DNA from: Paramacrobiotus metropolitanus
Taxonomy: Eukaryota; Tardigrada; Eutardigrada; Parachela; Macrobiotidae
Length of the DNA stretch: 64,000 bases
Assembly: GCF_019649055.1 (NCBI RefSeq)
Contig: NW_026570236.1
Location: 124,001 to 188,000, forward strand
Reading direction: 5' to 3'
Each line of letters starts with the position of its first letter. The stretch's first letter is position 1. A program made the translations under genes and the position numbers. The notes beneath the pieces are model-generated. The model was not told the origin of the DNA and did not search any database. It saw only the letters and a list, made by a program, of their open reading frames with translations. Of the stretch, positions 26,401-37,551 are shown piece after piece.

Positions 26401-29400
26401 ATCGACAATAAATCGGGGTTTTGTGAGCTTGAGAATAACTTTGGAAATGTTATTAATCCCTACTTATGGCAGGTGAAAAACATCATCAAAACCGATACAT
26501 AAACGTGACACGGCATTTATTAACGTCCATCTAGTGATATTTACCGTTGATGAGATTTGAACTTGAACTCAACCTCTGCAGCATCATCCTTTATGGAGCG
26601 TCGAGCTCGAGCATGAAGCGCTTGATGATCATACGACAAAGTTTCATAATGCCGTACAAAGCGGTCTAACGGGATCCCCTGTGCCACTGCAAATGTAAAA
26701 GAACGTTAGTAATAACACTACGGTACCTTACACTAGACCCATACACAGCGATGCAACGCATCGAAATATGTGTATCTATCATTAACTAGGTATGACAATA
26801 AACTCTCACAGTAGGGCGGAAGTGGTCGTGCCACATTAAATACATTTTAGGCCTGACGACGTGCTAAATGGAGTCGGTACCGTTCATCATCGTGTTCACG
26901 GTGGAACGAGACTAAAAAGTTAACAACGCCACGGACACCGCACTACATGTAAAGTCCATTACGGTACAAATGTCCATTAAATTTTCATCCTACAGCAACA
27001 AGGAAACAACACAAAATCCCAATCACAGACATGCCCTTAGCCAAAATCAAAACCTGCAGTTTTAAAACCAAAAGCTATCAACTAAATGACATGAAGCACA
27101 TACGCAAGCACACTACAGTACTTTAAAAACCGAAAAACGACTTTAACGACTGCAGAGTACTACGACTCTCAAACCTGAAAAAATAACCAAGATCTTTTTC
27201 TTTCCTCAAAGTTATCATCTTATCACGTTTTAAGACAGCTGATCCATGATTTTCGTAGTGCCTGCCCACAGCAAATAACTAAAATGCCTAATGCATGCCA
27301 AAGCAGCCATGGTCCAGTTTGACTAATAGTATGGTAAATCAAATAATCTTTTTACTTTTTATGCCACGATATCCAATTTTAATACGAATTTCTTTCCTGA
27401 GAACTGCGAACGTACACGTCTTGTCTTAAAAACCATGCTCTTATCAGTCGTACCAAAAAATTATTCTCTGCTGATGCAAAAAATTCGAAACAAAGCAATT
27501 TTGTATAAAAATGGATACAAGTGCGTCTTTCAGAACGGCAGCCAATCATGCAGAATCCGCAGTAATTAATCAGCCATACTGCGAACAATGCATAAAAAAC
27601 TCAGACTGATCGTTCTGCCAGCAAACAAACTGCGACGACCGTAGAATCGTTGACCATGAGCAATGACAACTAATAAATTCAAATTAAATACTACTGATTG
27701 CTCAAACATGCAGTCACTACATTAATCCAACATTACTCTCTGACGAGGGAAATATTGTACAATAATTATTGTATGTCAATTAATCCAAACGTATGGACAA
27801 TACACCCCGTGCAGTTTAAGCAGCGTATACAATGCACGTTCGTTACGCATTCCAATTTATTACTTTATTAACTGCAGCTAAATTAGTGATTAATTACTTT
27901 GTGCCTTTCAGGCATCATTGTGCATATTTCACAAGCCGCAAGCGCCAATGAATAACTTTCCAGTTACTTACAAATATGTTTGATTGCATCACCAGGTATG
28001 GAAAGCATGAACGACAACATGCTGACAGAAAGTAAAGCATAAATGCAAACTGCAACCAAGCATAACTTATTCCTTCTTGGCACCTACGGGCTTCGATAAA
28101 CAAATAACACTCCAAAAAATCTTCAAAAAATCATTCTTTCTAGCCAACTTTAGCTAAAAAAAAGATTCCAATGCAACATAAAATTCAACTAACAATTTAT
28201 TTTTGTTCAGATCAGATTTTCCATGAATTAAAATCCTTTGTAAAGTTACTAACTTAACACATTCAGCAAAAAAGTCATTACCAAAACTGGAATAACGATT
28301 TTGCGAGGACGTAATTTCACTAATTTGAAGTCTGAACAAAATCTCGCCGAATCTACTAGTAAATAAAATTTCCATTTTAATGTGGTGAAATGCATTGCGC
28401 CGTTAATCAAACGACCCAAATTTTGTTGTCCAGCCGACTTAATGAATCATAACCACTCCTCACAATCAGCGCTGATTCTCGCTCGATGCCACTGCAGATC
28501 CTGCTTTCAGCATTTTTCACTCCATCGTCAGAGTCTGCTGACACGAAAAGTGATTTTATCGCACTCTCTGATCAATATATATCCATATGCATGGCAAAAA
28601 CTCGTGATATAACCACCAGCCTGAATTTAACACAAACTATAAACCACAAAGAAAAAACACACGGAAGCACTCGGCGAGTCAGCGCCAGCGGTGAGGAAGG
28701 AATGTAACGCCGTTTGAGCTCTTTCACAAAAAGTTTAAACACAACAAAAAAAACTCTAAGCACACTGAAAAATGTTGAGCTGCTTCTATTTAAGTCTACC
28801 ATTTAAGCTGTATATCACTAAAACCGTATAAGTTGTAATAAGAGCACCCGCTTCGCACGAAAGTGAATAAACTACATACGTAACGGAAAAACTCCTAAAC
28901 TGTGCCAAAAACACCCTTAATTTTCGAATCCACACGACGAAATGGTGTATTCCTCCGAAACGAAAAAATGTAGGGCGTAAATATGTAACTGTGCTGAATT
29001 AAAGCTACTCCAGTCATAAATCTAAAAATAGTGATCACTATTCTGTGGAAGTATTCATATCGGTTTATGGTTATCGAAATCCACAAAATTTTACAAGCAA
29101 GCCGTGTAGGAATCACCCTTCAGAGTTCAGAGATAACAAAATTACTGAATTTCACGACTTTGACAAGATGTAAATTTTTTGCGTCTGTGGCTCGGAGGAA
29201 TATTTATCCGCGAAAATCCGTCCTCGCGGATTAATTCAAGTGGCTCATAGATGCCTACAATGCCACGTTATGGGTGCTAAGCAGACCACCCTGTCCGACG
29301 CTTTTTCTGCAGCTCACAACCACAAACATCACCGAGAGCCGGTGAAAAACATCATAGCATAACCAACCGGAAACTCTTTACAACCTAGGACAATGTAGTG

Positions 29401-30548
29401 CCGTACACAAATGCCATTGTATGACCACTCACCCTCTATCAATATTATGTAAAATATCAAGTAAGGAACCATCGAACAGGAATAATAACATCTCCATTGC
29501 ATCGCTGAGATCGGTGTGGACAACCAAGGGAATTTCACTCAACGGCATCAAATACGAAAGATCGATCGGAATCCCACGCATCCACATCAACAAACACAAA
29601 ACATTGGCGTGGAAATATCAGAGGTGCAACGCATAGGAAACCTGTATTTTTTAAAACAAATAAAAGCGTTTTCAAGTGGTGCGCGATTTAAATTTTTTTT
29701 CTTACCGTTGGCCAACTGTCGATACTGTTACAGTGATTCATTAACTGGGCAGCATTCATCACAAGCATGTTTCACTTTCCGGGCAATCAGCCAGAATGCT
29801 CCATGCAGTGTGCATCCCACACGCTGAAAATGTCCAATAATACGCATTAATTTAATAAACGAAAATGTGGTATTCCATGGATGTGGACGACCATCCAAGA
29901 ACATGAACAAACACGATCATCCTTTTGAGTCCTAAGCCTAATTTGAAAACTTTTCAGTCAAAAAGCGTCAAATTGTGAAGCGTTTGCGACTGCGGCGATG
30001 TGTGTAAACGTCTGAGAGGGACAGGCACGGGACAGAGCAACGATTAACCCACTTTTTATCTATAGAGACGCTCAATTCAGTCAAATGTTTAAATACAGTC
30101 GTAGTAGATCGGAAAAGATGAGAGGAAACAGTATCCGCACTGACAGATCAGTTGTACACTTCGGATGTTCACCACTCGCGCTCGTTTAAAACTTAAAAGC
30201 TCAATACATGTAAAAATGTCCATAAAAGAAAATTAGACTCACCGTTGACGCTTACAATCCCATTCGACCTGACCCGTGAGCAGAATGTTTCTCCCAGTGC
30301 AACAACAAAGATCCAGAATAATCGTGGAATGCGATTACATCCTGCCCGCGGTCCGGTGTGTCTGAGCAAACAGTAGGAATGATTGATGCTTCAATCTCGA
30401 AAAAATGTGACGATAAAACCGTTTTAATTTACCAGATAAAAATCCAAATCACACCCAATCCCCCATAAGCTTCTTTGTTGGAAATATCGACTAATTCAAT
30501 CGTTGGACTCGTTTTCCAAGTTTAGAATATGCACACTCACAGGTTCAT
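20461..30548 (-). CDS. ADAM10: ADAM10/Kuzbanian-type disintegrin metalloprotease
   Basis: Membrane-anchored zinc protease that sheds Notch and other ectodomains. Twelve exons 5' to 3': 30548-30541, 30361-30243, 26686-26545, 26051-25830, 25205-24716, 24136-23950, 23569-23385, 23263-23080, 22358-21852, 21480-21245, 21172-20999, 20883-20461; 2,877 nt, 958 residues (human 748). Parts: signal peptide ([15 protein letters not shown]), prodomain ([14 protein letters not shown]), furin-type RRKR (~250-253), catalytic HEIGHNFG with third zinc ligand in the next exon (H442, H446, H452), disintegrin region with [10 protein letters not shown], the [14 protein letters not shown] membrane-proximal region, transmembrane helix (~763-781: [17 protein letters not shown]), and a long basic, proline-rich tail with PPPY and PPPLPGR, likely WW/SH3 docking sites. 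The tail is longer than in vertebrates. Exon 1, with only 8 coding bases, is the least certain. Confidence 0.95.
26687..30242 (-). other. 3.6-kb intron 2 of ADAM10
   Basis: This is the longest intron in the window, separating the signal-peptide exon from the prodomain. It is AT-rich. I found no nested gene, coding frame or transposon ends in it on either strand. An intron this size close to the 5' end often holds enhancers, but nothing specific is visible. Confidence 0.6.
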
Positions 30549-30923
30549 TCTTGAGAAAGACAGAGTTGACTCGTTTGAGAGTTCAACTGGTTTAGACGGA
30601 GTTCAAGGAAAATCAAGGCGGCTCCTTCTATCTGGCAGTCGGCCAATGGTATTTCGACATTTAAATGGGTAGCCAATGGACGCCGGCCAATATTGCTCAG
30701 TAGATAGTCCCTGTTAGACTGGCTTGAAACTGTAGCCGATACAGGGAACGTTCAGTAACCAGCCTCTTGGCTGGGGTTGCGTGAAAATTCAGGATAAATC
30801 ATTAAAAATCAAAGAATTTATTGATATTGGATTATTTCATTTTCCAGTGAGTTTTGGATCCTTTGGTTTCGTATACCCGTGTGGAGATTTATATTTTGGA
30901 AACTATCTGGATTCGTCGTAAGA
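30549..30923. promoter_or_regulatory. Probable divergent promoter for ADAM10 and COX7C
   Basis: The 375 bases between the proposed ADAM10 start (minus) and the COX7C start (plus) must contain both 5' UTRs and core promoters, so they probably share regulatory DNA. No TATA box is obvious in either direction. The interval depends on the short first exon of ADAM10 being right. Confidence 0.5.
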
Positions 30924-31363
30924 ATGCTCGCCTCCAGACTGTTCACTCGCGTTTTTACGCGAACTGCCCGTGGAAAGAAGAACTTCTCTACGAGCAAGAG
31001 TCGACGGAGTGGTGATCACCATGATGAAGGTGGCAACCCTGGCGAGGTATGAATGAATGCGTTTCGCCGTTTCTGGTTATACAAATGTTGCGTTTCGGGT
31101 TTTGCGGAGATCTTCCTCTGGAAACATGGTTTATGATTGATCTATACATTGTAGAACCTTCCGTTCGACATAACCAACCGATACAAGTTCACGCTTATCT
31201 ACACAGCGTTCTTTGCCAGCGGATTTGGTCTTCCGTTCCTTGTGGTTCGTCATCAGCTGATGAAGAAGAATGCACCCCAGTATGTAGCGAAATTCATTTG
31301 TTATTGTTCTGGTGCTCTTCGAAATTTTATCAAAATATTGAGTGAATCTTCTGTTTCAGATAA
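30924..31363 (+). CDS. COX7C: Cytochrome c oxidase subunit 7C, mitochondrial
   Basis: Small single-span subunit of respiratory complex IV in the inner mitochondrial membrane. Three exons: 30924-31046, 31155-31279, 31360-31363; 252 nt, 83 residues. The N-terminus (MLASRLFTRVFTRTARGKK) is an arginine-rich mitochondrial targeting sequence. The mature part has the family signature NLPFDITNRYKFTLI, then a membrane helix (TAFFASGFGLPFLVV) and VRHQLMKKNAP, aligning with human NLPFSVENKW and FATPFLVVRHQLLK. The last exon contributes one base and the TAA. If intron 2 is not spliced, the frame continues TyrValAlaLys and beyond, so the exact C-terminus is slightly uncertain. Confidence 0.93.
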
Positions 31364-31572
31364 AGGAGTGGAAATTGTGTGACAGACAGGAGATTGTTGT
31401 TTTGTCGTGGTGCGCATATTCAGCTGTGTAGATATAGAGTCGCGGATAATAATGTTGAACTGTATTTGCTTGCGTTGACGAATTGCATTTATCGTAACGA
31501 GAAGATTCGACGCGCTGGTTTTCCTGTTTTTGGTGAGAATTAGCTGCATTTTGTTGCGCGGTCTGGTCCTGG

Positions 31573-31578
31573 AATAAA
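31573..31578 (+). terminator. Poly(A) signal AATAAA, COX7C
   Basis: AATAAA about 210 nt past the COX7C stop. A second AATAAA-like site lies near 31,660. Confidence 0.5.
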
Positions 31579-32722
31579 GCAGTGCGAACTCGGTTGTCAC
31601 ATCCGGTGCCTAACTCAGGCAGCATCCCATGATTGCCCTATCCGATATCGGAATTGTAACAATAAAAGATCAGATCAATATCGGACACGCAGAATTCAAA
31701 TATTTTATTAGATGATGTTCGTGTTAATTTTCGATAACGCTGAGCTGTCATGTTTACACATTAGCAGCCAGATTCCATAAAAACAATGTCAGTTGTAATA
31801 AACTGCAGTGGGAGTTATGTTAAATTGCAAGAAAATTTTCGGCGGAACAAAAAACAATCACGGCAAACTATAGCCTAATAGGCACGTGATAGACGACCGT
31901 AAAACAGTTTAAACTTATAACAAACAGCCGAAATAATCGTAGCGTAGAATATTGATATTCTATTAAGTAATGTCTTTGATTTAATTTTTTTTTAAATGAA
32001 GATTTATTTCTCAAAATGTACAGAGCGAGATTTAGTATCTGTATGAGTATTTCAAGCACAGTACTTAACTTTCAAGTTGTTATGCATTAACGGTGTGCAT
32101 TAACGTTATACATTAACGATATAATAATGACGATAATTAAAATATTTTGATAGTTAGAGCAAGTTTGAAATCCTGGCTTCAGTATTTCCTTCTACAGTAA
32201 ACGTAGTACGTATGTATTTTCAAAAAAATTTGAAAATATACGCGAATGAGCTGTTTCATACAAGATAATTATATATAGGGGGCAAAAGTAAACGTGTTCC
32301 ACCGTTCTGCTGTACAGTATTCATTTGTTTGCGGATGTACATAGCGCTTATGTACCGCGCCAGATTTAAATATTTTTGCCGTAACGCACCCACGGGTGAC
32401 GGTAAAATCTGCGCAGTTATGAATTATCCTAACAAAAAATATAATTTCTAGATGGAAAATATTCTAGATGACTCTCGCTCCATTTGACGCATTATCTACA
32501 AACGAAAAAATAAAGCAATAAAATTGTTCTTTGTGGGCTTTTGTCTGCAAGAGATGATTCAGTACATCGCCCGGAAACAAATTCCCTTGAGGCATCCACC
32601 TCACTTTCACGCCACTGTTACAATTGTTTTGATGGTTTCACAAAAAGCAGTGTACAAAATAGTCCTTGCCTCAAACGATTTCGGATCCGGCAATTCGTAT
32701 TCCGGAAACGTCTGGCCATACG

Positions 32723-32730
32723 TATATAAA
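32723..32730 (+). promoter_or_regulatory. TATA box (TATATAAA) of the FABP-like gene
   Basis: TATATAAA lies 137-144 nt upstream of the ATG. A start about 30 nt downstream would give a 5' UTR of roughly 110 nt. It is the clearest TATA element next to a gene in the window. Confidence 0.5.
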
Positions 32731-32866
32731 GTGGTAGATGCATAGGAATGGCAAACTACATTTCAACCGTCATAAAAAGTTTTGCTGTTGCCTCTTCGAC
32801 TGTACTTTTTCGGTTTTTATACCAAAATTACCAGTTGAGTCTATAATCTCGAATTACTGATATACC

Positions 32867-33828
32867 ATGGCTGTTCCCACCGGCAAATTTGTTAGCGTCG
32901 GCCAAGATCCTAACGGTGCCGCCTTTTTCACCAGTGTTGGTTAGTATTTCAGTATTAATTTTTATCCTACTCACAATTAGTACACGAAAGTACTCGAAAT
33001 ATTAAGTATCATATTTATATATGATGTTTGATGATTTCTGGAAGTAACTGCCAAAACTGCTTTTTAGCTGAAACATACGTATACGTACCAGATTATTTGT
33101 AAAAACTTTGGTACATGTACGTAGAACTAATAAAATATTATCAATTCGATGTTTAGGATATACTGAGCAAGTGGCTTCTGACATTAACAACTCGAAGAAC
33201 GAGGTCACTCTGAAAAAGGAAGGCGACGAATATGTAATGACTGTTGCCCAGCCGGATCTGAACCGTCAGCAGGACTTGCGCTTTAAGCTTGGCCAGGAAC
33301 AAACTCAAACTTTGCCTAGCGGAAAAACTGTTAAGGTCAGTTACCCATATGAGACTATCAGTTTAATTAAGTGTTTAGAGGTTTTATAGCCCATATTTTT
33401 TATGTTAAATGGGTAAGTTGCGCATTTATATGTGATACGAAAAAAAAGTACATATACGAGGAGAAGTGCCGTGCTGTACTACTATTAATTTTCTCGCGGT
33501 GGGTCTTCCATAAACTTAGAATAATTTTTATTTGCAGAGCACCACAAACTGGAACGATGGAGCAAAAACTCTGGAAGGCAGATATACCAACAGCGATGGA
33601 TTGACGTGGTCGGTGAATTTGATTTTTAAGAACGACAACGAAATGACCTTGGTAAGATTACGGTGATTATGTACCTGTTTTTCTATATTATATTTATATA
33701 AAAAAAGATGACGCTGTAACTAACGAGCCATCGTTTGCCAAATACTTGCAAAGTTTTGCCTTTTCCGTTTGTAGAAACGCGACAGTCCATCGGTTCACAA
33801 CTCTTCCCTGGAATTCCGACGTGCTTAA
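32867..33828 (+). CDS. Fatty-acid-binding protein-like (cytosolic lipocalin-fold) protein
   Basis: Probably a small intracellular carrier of fatty acids or similar lipids. Four exons: 32867-32939, 33157-33335, 33538-33651, 33775-33828; 420 nt, 139 residues, with no signal peptide. The four-exon structure and size are those of the FABP family. The strand pattern GKFVSVGQDPNG, EVTLKKEGDEYVMTV, LRFKLGQEQTQTLPSGKTVK, WNDGAKTLEGRYTNSDGLTW, LIFKNDNEMTL and a final basic EFRRA follows a ten-strand beta barrel ending in an arginine-bearing strand. The FKLGQE stretch matches the FKLGEEF region of FABPs. Overall identity seems low, so a divergent or lineage-specific member is likely. It lacks the features of the secreted SAHS proteins of tardigrades, which share this fold. 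Confidence 0.78.
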
Positions 33829-34005
33829 ACTTTTGAAACTTGTTTAATATAAAACGTTTTCTGGTAAACTGATAGCGTTGGTTTTTAGTTATTAGTGGAA
33901 TGAGATGACATAATTTGTTCTTCTTTATACAAGCTTTTCTTTACAGACCACCTCTTGTCAGGGATGCAGTGATTATTGAGTAATTGCCGAATGATTTTGC
34001 TTTAC

Positions 34006-34011
34006 AATAAA
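34006..34011 (+). terminator. Poly(A) signal AATAAA, FABP-like gene
   Basis: AATAAA 178 nt past the FABP stop codon, with no competing signal closer. Confidence 0.6.
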
Positions 34012-34619
34012 AAAATGAGCGTCTTTTCGAAATTATATGTATTGTTGACTAGGCCGCTAAATGTCCACAGATCACATCATCGCAAAAATTGTACTGTAAT
34101 AAGTATAGTTCTCTATTTGTTGGTGACTTGGTGTGCAAATCCACCCAAATTTTAGTTGACCGTCGCCTAATTTACCTAGAGTGATACCTGCAGCATTACC
34201 CGTAGGACTTAGACGATTAGCCGGTAAACCAACAAAACTCTTTTAAATAAAGCGCAGTTACATACACCTGGATGTGCGCTATCATTCTCTAGATCTACAG
34301 TTTTGCTTTAAGAGAAAAGCTGCCCAGACCCGGGTTTCCTTAAGGCGTCCACCTCACCTTTTAAATTGTAATGTTATCCACGTCCTTAATCACTCAAACG
34401 TGAAGCGACTACCCGGTACTGGTAGTAATCTATTAGACGTGGTCATAGTGTGTACTGGATAGTGTGCAGCATGTTATAATACTCGCAGCAAAATGCTATA
34501 ACAATGCTATGACATAAACAATGTTATAATAAAAAAAATTTTATAATGTCACATGAATCAGTAAATGTCGGCAGGATTCTCAAAATCCTTTCAAATGGTG
34601 GAATTGTGATACTTGCTGC

Positions 34620-34655
34620 TCATTGCCCAGCCGGATCGATCCGGCTGGGCAATGA
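34620..34655. repeat. Perfect 36-bp palindrome
   Basis: The left half, TCATTGCCCAGCCGGATC, is followed immediately by its exact reverse complement with no spacer. The 15 bases TTGCCCAGCCGGATC also occur in exon 2 of the FABP-like gene at 33,244-33,258. A further inverted pair, GTTCATT/AATGAAC, sits just to the right. Confidence 0.95.
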
Positions 34656-35326
34656 TCGTTCATTTTCGGAAATGAACCTCCACTAACGGTAAGAGTAAAA
34701 CCTGCCCTCAAAACTCACAACTAGAACGTTCAAAGACAAGCGCAACTCTACCGAGCGAATAAACTAGAACTGTTGTCTCACTTGTCTGTAACGTGTCAAG
34801 GTAAATTAACTGGTCACTAAAAATACAGCAGTTTACGCAGAGAAATATCATAAAACCTACTACGGTTTGCAGAGCAAAAACCTTATACAAAGTAAGAAAT
34901 TTTTGTTAGACTTGCCCAAATTATGTATGCGTGTGCCATTCAGTCCCCGAATTTGCAGTACATTAAGATGCTCTAGGAATTTAGGTTGCTATCCTGATCA
35001 TGGGCCGGTGCGCACCCAGTAGTATATCGGTATCATAAACCAAATATGCCCAAATAAATACTTATCAGTTATCTTATCTTCTTAGTGAAGTAAGAGCTCA
35101 GTGTTGTGAATATGTTCTTGGAAGTCTGCACGTGTAGCATCTATTTAGTTGATTTTGGTTTAAAATTATGGAATTGTCGTGGAAGTTTAATTAGCGTAAC
35201 TGAAAACGCTAGCAACGTTTCATTTTAGAGGACATCTCCTGAAGAGAATTGTGTATTTGTCTACTGCATTTATTTCCTCAGAATTGTATTTCCATAAGCT
35301 TTTTGTATACCTCTTCCCCAGTTAAA

Positions 35327-37078
35327 ATGAGCGCGGCAGCTTTTCCACCTGCTGATTTCCGATCATCCAAACATCTCCGTAAAAGAGCGCGATTTCTATT
35401 AGAGCATCCCGACCTGGAAATACCAACTGATATTGAGTTCGAAATTGGTGTGAGTCCAGGAAAGGTCTTCAAGACCCACAAGTATGCAGTATGCTTTTAG
35501 TTAAACTGCTCGCAGTATTTTTTAAATATAAATAAATTCAGTTCTTAACCATTCGCAAAATACTGCTGCGTATCTCATGCTGCGCATCCTTGCAGTAACT
35601 TTTCCTTGTAGATTGTTTTTAGCTCTGGTAAGCGCTGTATTCCAAACACTTTTCTACGGTTCCATCGAGCTCAAGGAAGAACGAGTAGAAATCCCGGATA
35701 TTACTCCAGAAGCGTTTCAGAATCTACTACAGTAAGCTTATACGTAAGCTTATCTTCTTTTAGCAGTCTATCGCGTAATTCGTATATAAAAAACATACTC
35801 TCAGGAGACCTTTTAAAAGACTGTAAATTAAGCAAGGATGTGGATGGTTTCAGTTACGCATTTACGGATGACATAAGCGGCATAACAATGCACAATGTCA
35901 TGGACACGTTATACTGCGCTAAAAAGTACATGATCGACAAGCTGAGTCGAGCCTGTCGGGATTATGTGCAGTCGCATCTCACTGCGGACTGCGCATGCGA
36001 TATCTTCCAACAGGTACAAGGTTGATTTGAAAGAAAAACGGGAATGCATATACCAACGGCATCATGTGACCTTTCGCGTATATACACAGGCTCAAGCAAT
36101 TGGTGAAAGCGAATTAGCCACACTGGCTTTAGCTTAAATATCGCGATCCACTATTGTCGCTATGCAGAGCGACGCTTTCATAGATCTCCCATTTGATACT
36201 TTGAAGCAGATTGTGGATTGTAAGAATTTGAGCGCTTCGGAACCAGCAGTTTACGATCAAGTGTGCCGGTAAATAAATGCAGTAAAAATTACTCTGGCAT
36301 ATTAGCAGAGCTGCAGCAGGTGCTGCAGTTAGTGCAGTATTCCTTTAAGTAAGTAATGCAAACAAGCAAAGGTAACATGCATAAATAATGTAAATAAAAA
36401 ATAGCATATGCTAAGTATATTTAGCTATAGATGATTTTTTAGCCGCCAAAAAAAGCAAACACATATCTGAACTTCATATTAACAAGATTTCTGTTATACG
36501 AATATAAACGGTATCTCGGTGCACAGATGGGCAAAGCAAGATATCACTCGTCCAGTGTCTGGTTATGCTTTGCGCGAAGCGCTCGGTACCATCTTTCACT
36601 CCATCCGGTTCCCTTTATTCACGGCTTCTCAGTTAGCTGACGGCCCGGTAGCAGTAAGTTTTTGAATTGTTGCCTTCCCATTAATTATAACATAAATATA
36701 TAAATTACGTATCGAGCAGATAAAGCTTTTGCTATTCTCGGTGTGAGCAATGATATAATAACAAATGGTCGTACTGTCGCCAACGAGGTGTGGTACGAAT
36801 GGAGCACGGAACCCGATGATGCGGGCAATGAAAATTACGTTGACCTTCACATTGTCACATTGTCACGATATAGGCGGAGTGACCGCAGTTGTGTTTTTGG
36901 GAGGGTAGTCGAAGGGCTGGATATTTTAACGTCCTTCGAAAGTTTTCAGCGGACAATGGATCTGATGTTAGGCAAATGGTATCACTGTAGAACAGCGGAC
37001 TGGTGTGTTATGGAAGACAGTCCAGATGCTAGCAGTCGGGAGAATTCGGATACGGAAAGCGACTCTGATTCCGACTGA
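35327..37078 (+). pseudogene. BTB/POZ-BACK domain gene, apparently broken
   Basis: BTB-BACK proteins usually act as dimeric adaptors, often for Cullin-3 ubiquitin ligases. Candidate exons: 35327-35481, 35612-35731, 35854-36013, 36090-36268, 36527-36653, 36720-37078. The first three give a good BTB domain: FKTHKLFLALVSAVFQTLFYG, EIPDITPEAFQNLL, YAFTDDIS, NVMDTLYCAKKYMIDKLSRAC. Exons 4-5 give a BACK-like part (MQSDAFIDLPFDTLKQIV, YDQVCRWAKQD, IRFPLFTASQLADGP) of the BTBD1/2/3/6 type. Two faults stand out. An in-frame TAA lies at 36,135-36,137 in exon 4, where relatives have a Cys-Trp-Glu-like stretch, and the long final frame (acidic serine-rich end) is one base out of phase with exon 5. No PHR domain is seen. 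It could also be a working gene with unusual splicing or a base error. Confidence 0.7.
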
Positions 37079-37551
37079 ACTGGACTAAATTCCGTATGCT
37101 ATGGCATTTTAGCGCACAGATTCACAAATACGATATTACAATTACAACATTAATTTGTTCACTATTTTTGCCGGCTTTATACCAACAGGCAACAGATACA
37201 GTATATCGTGCATGAATCAAACGAAAAAATTACAAAACATGATTTCACTGCTGCCTTAAATCGGAAGGTCACATACTACATCGGTTTTTTTAGCTGGAAG
37301 AGCCATCAGTATACTTGCCGGACATTACGGTTTACAAGAATGTTGCTTACGGAAGTTCGATCGCCGTTCCCAACCACCACCACCACAAAATTACCATTGA
37401 AAGCATTAATCTAACTGATTCATCACAAATCACAGTAATCATACTTAAACGAATTTTCAAAAAACATGTAACAACTATAAGGACATTATGAGTGTGTATT
37501 GTACATGGAATGACCTAATGCACAATGCTGCATCGTTTTGGCTTTCTGAAT
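37079..37551. other. Intergenic between convergent BTB and aldehyde oxidase genes
   Basis: 3' UTR space for both genes. Nothing else is recognised. Confidence 0.6.

Larger units (their letters stand above)
31364..32866. other. Intergenic, COX7C to FABP
   Basis: About 1.5 kb, with the COX7C 3' UTR at the left and the FABP promoter at the right. There are no convincing ORFs. A stretch near 32,589-32,612 (CCTTGAGGCATCCACCTCAC) resembles one on the far side of the FABP gene. Confidence 0.6.
33829..35326. other. Intergenic, FABP to BTB gene
   Basis: About 1.5 kb. It contains the FABP poly(A) signal, a perfect 36-bp palindrome (34,620-34,655), a second small inverted repeat right after it, and a sequence near 34,338-34,361 similar to one upstream of FABP. 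CTTCCCCAG just before the BTB start could be the acceptor of a 5' UTR intron. Confidence 0.6.
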
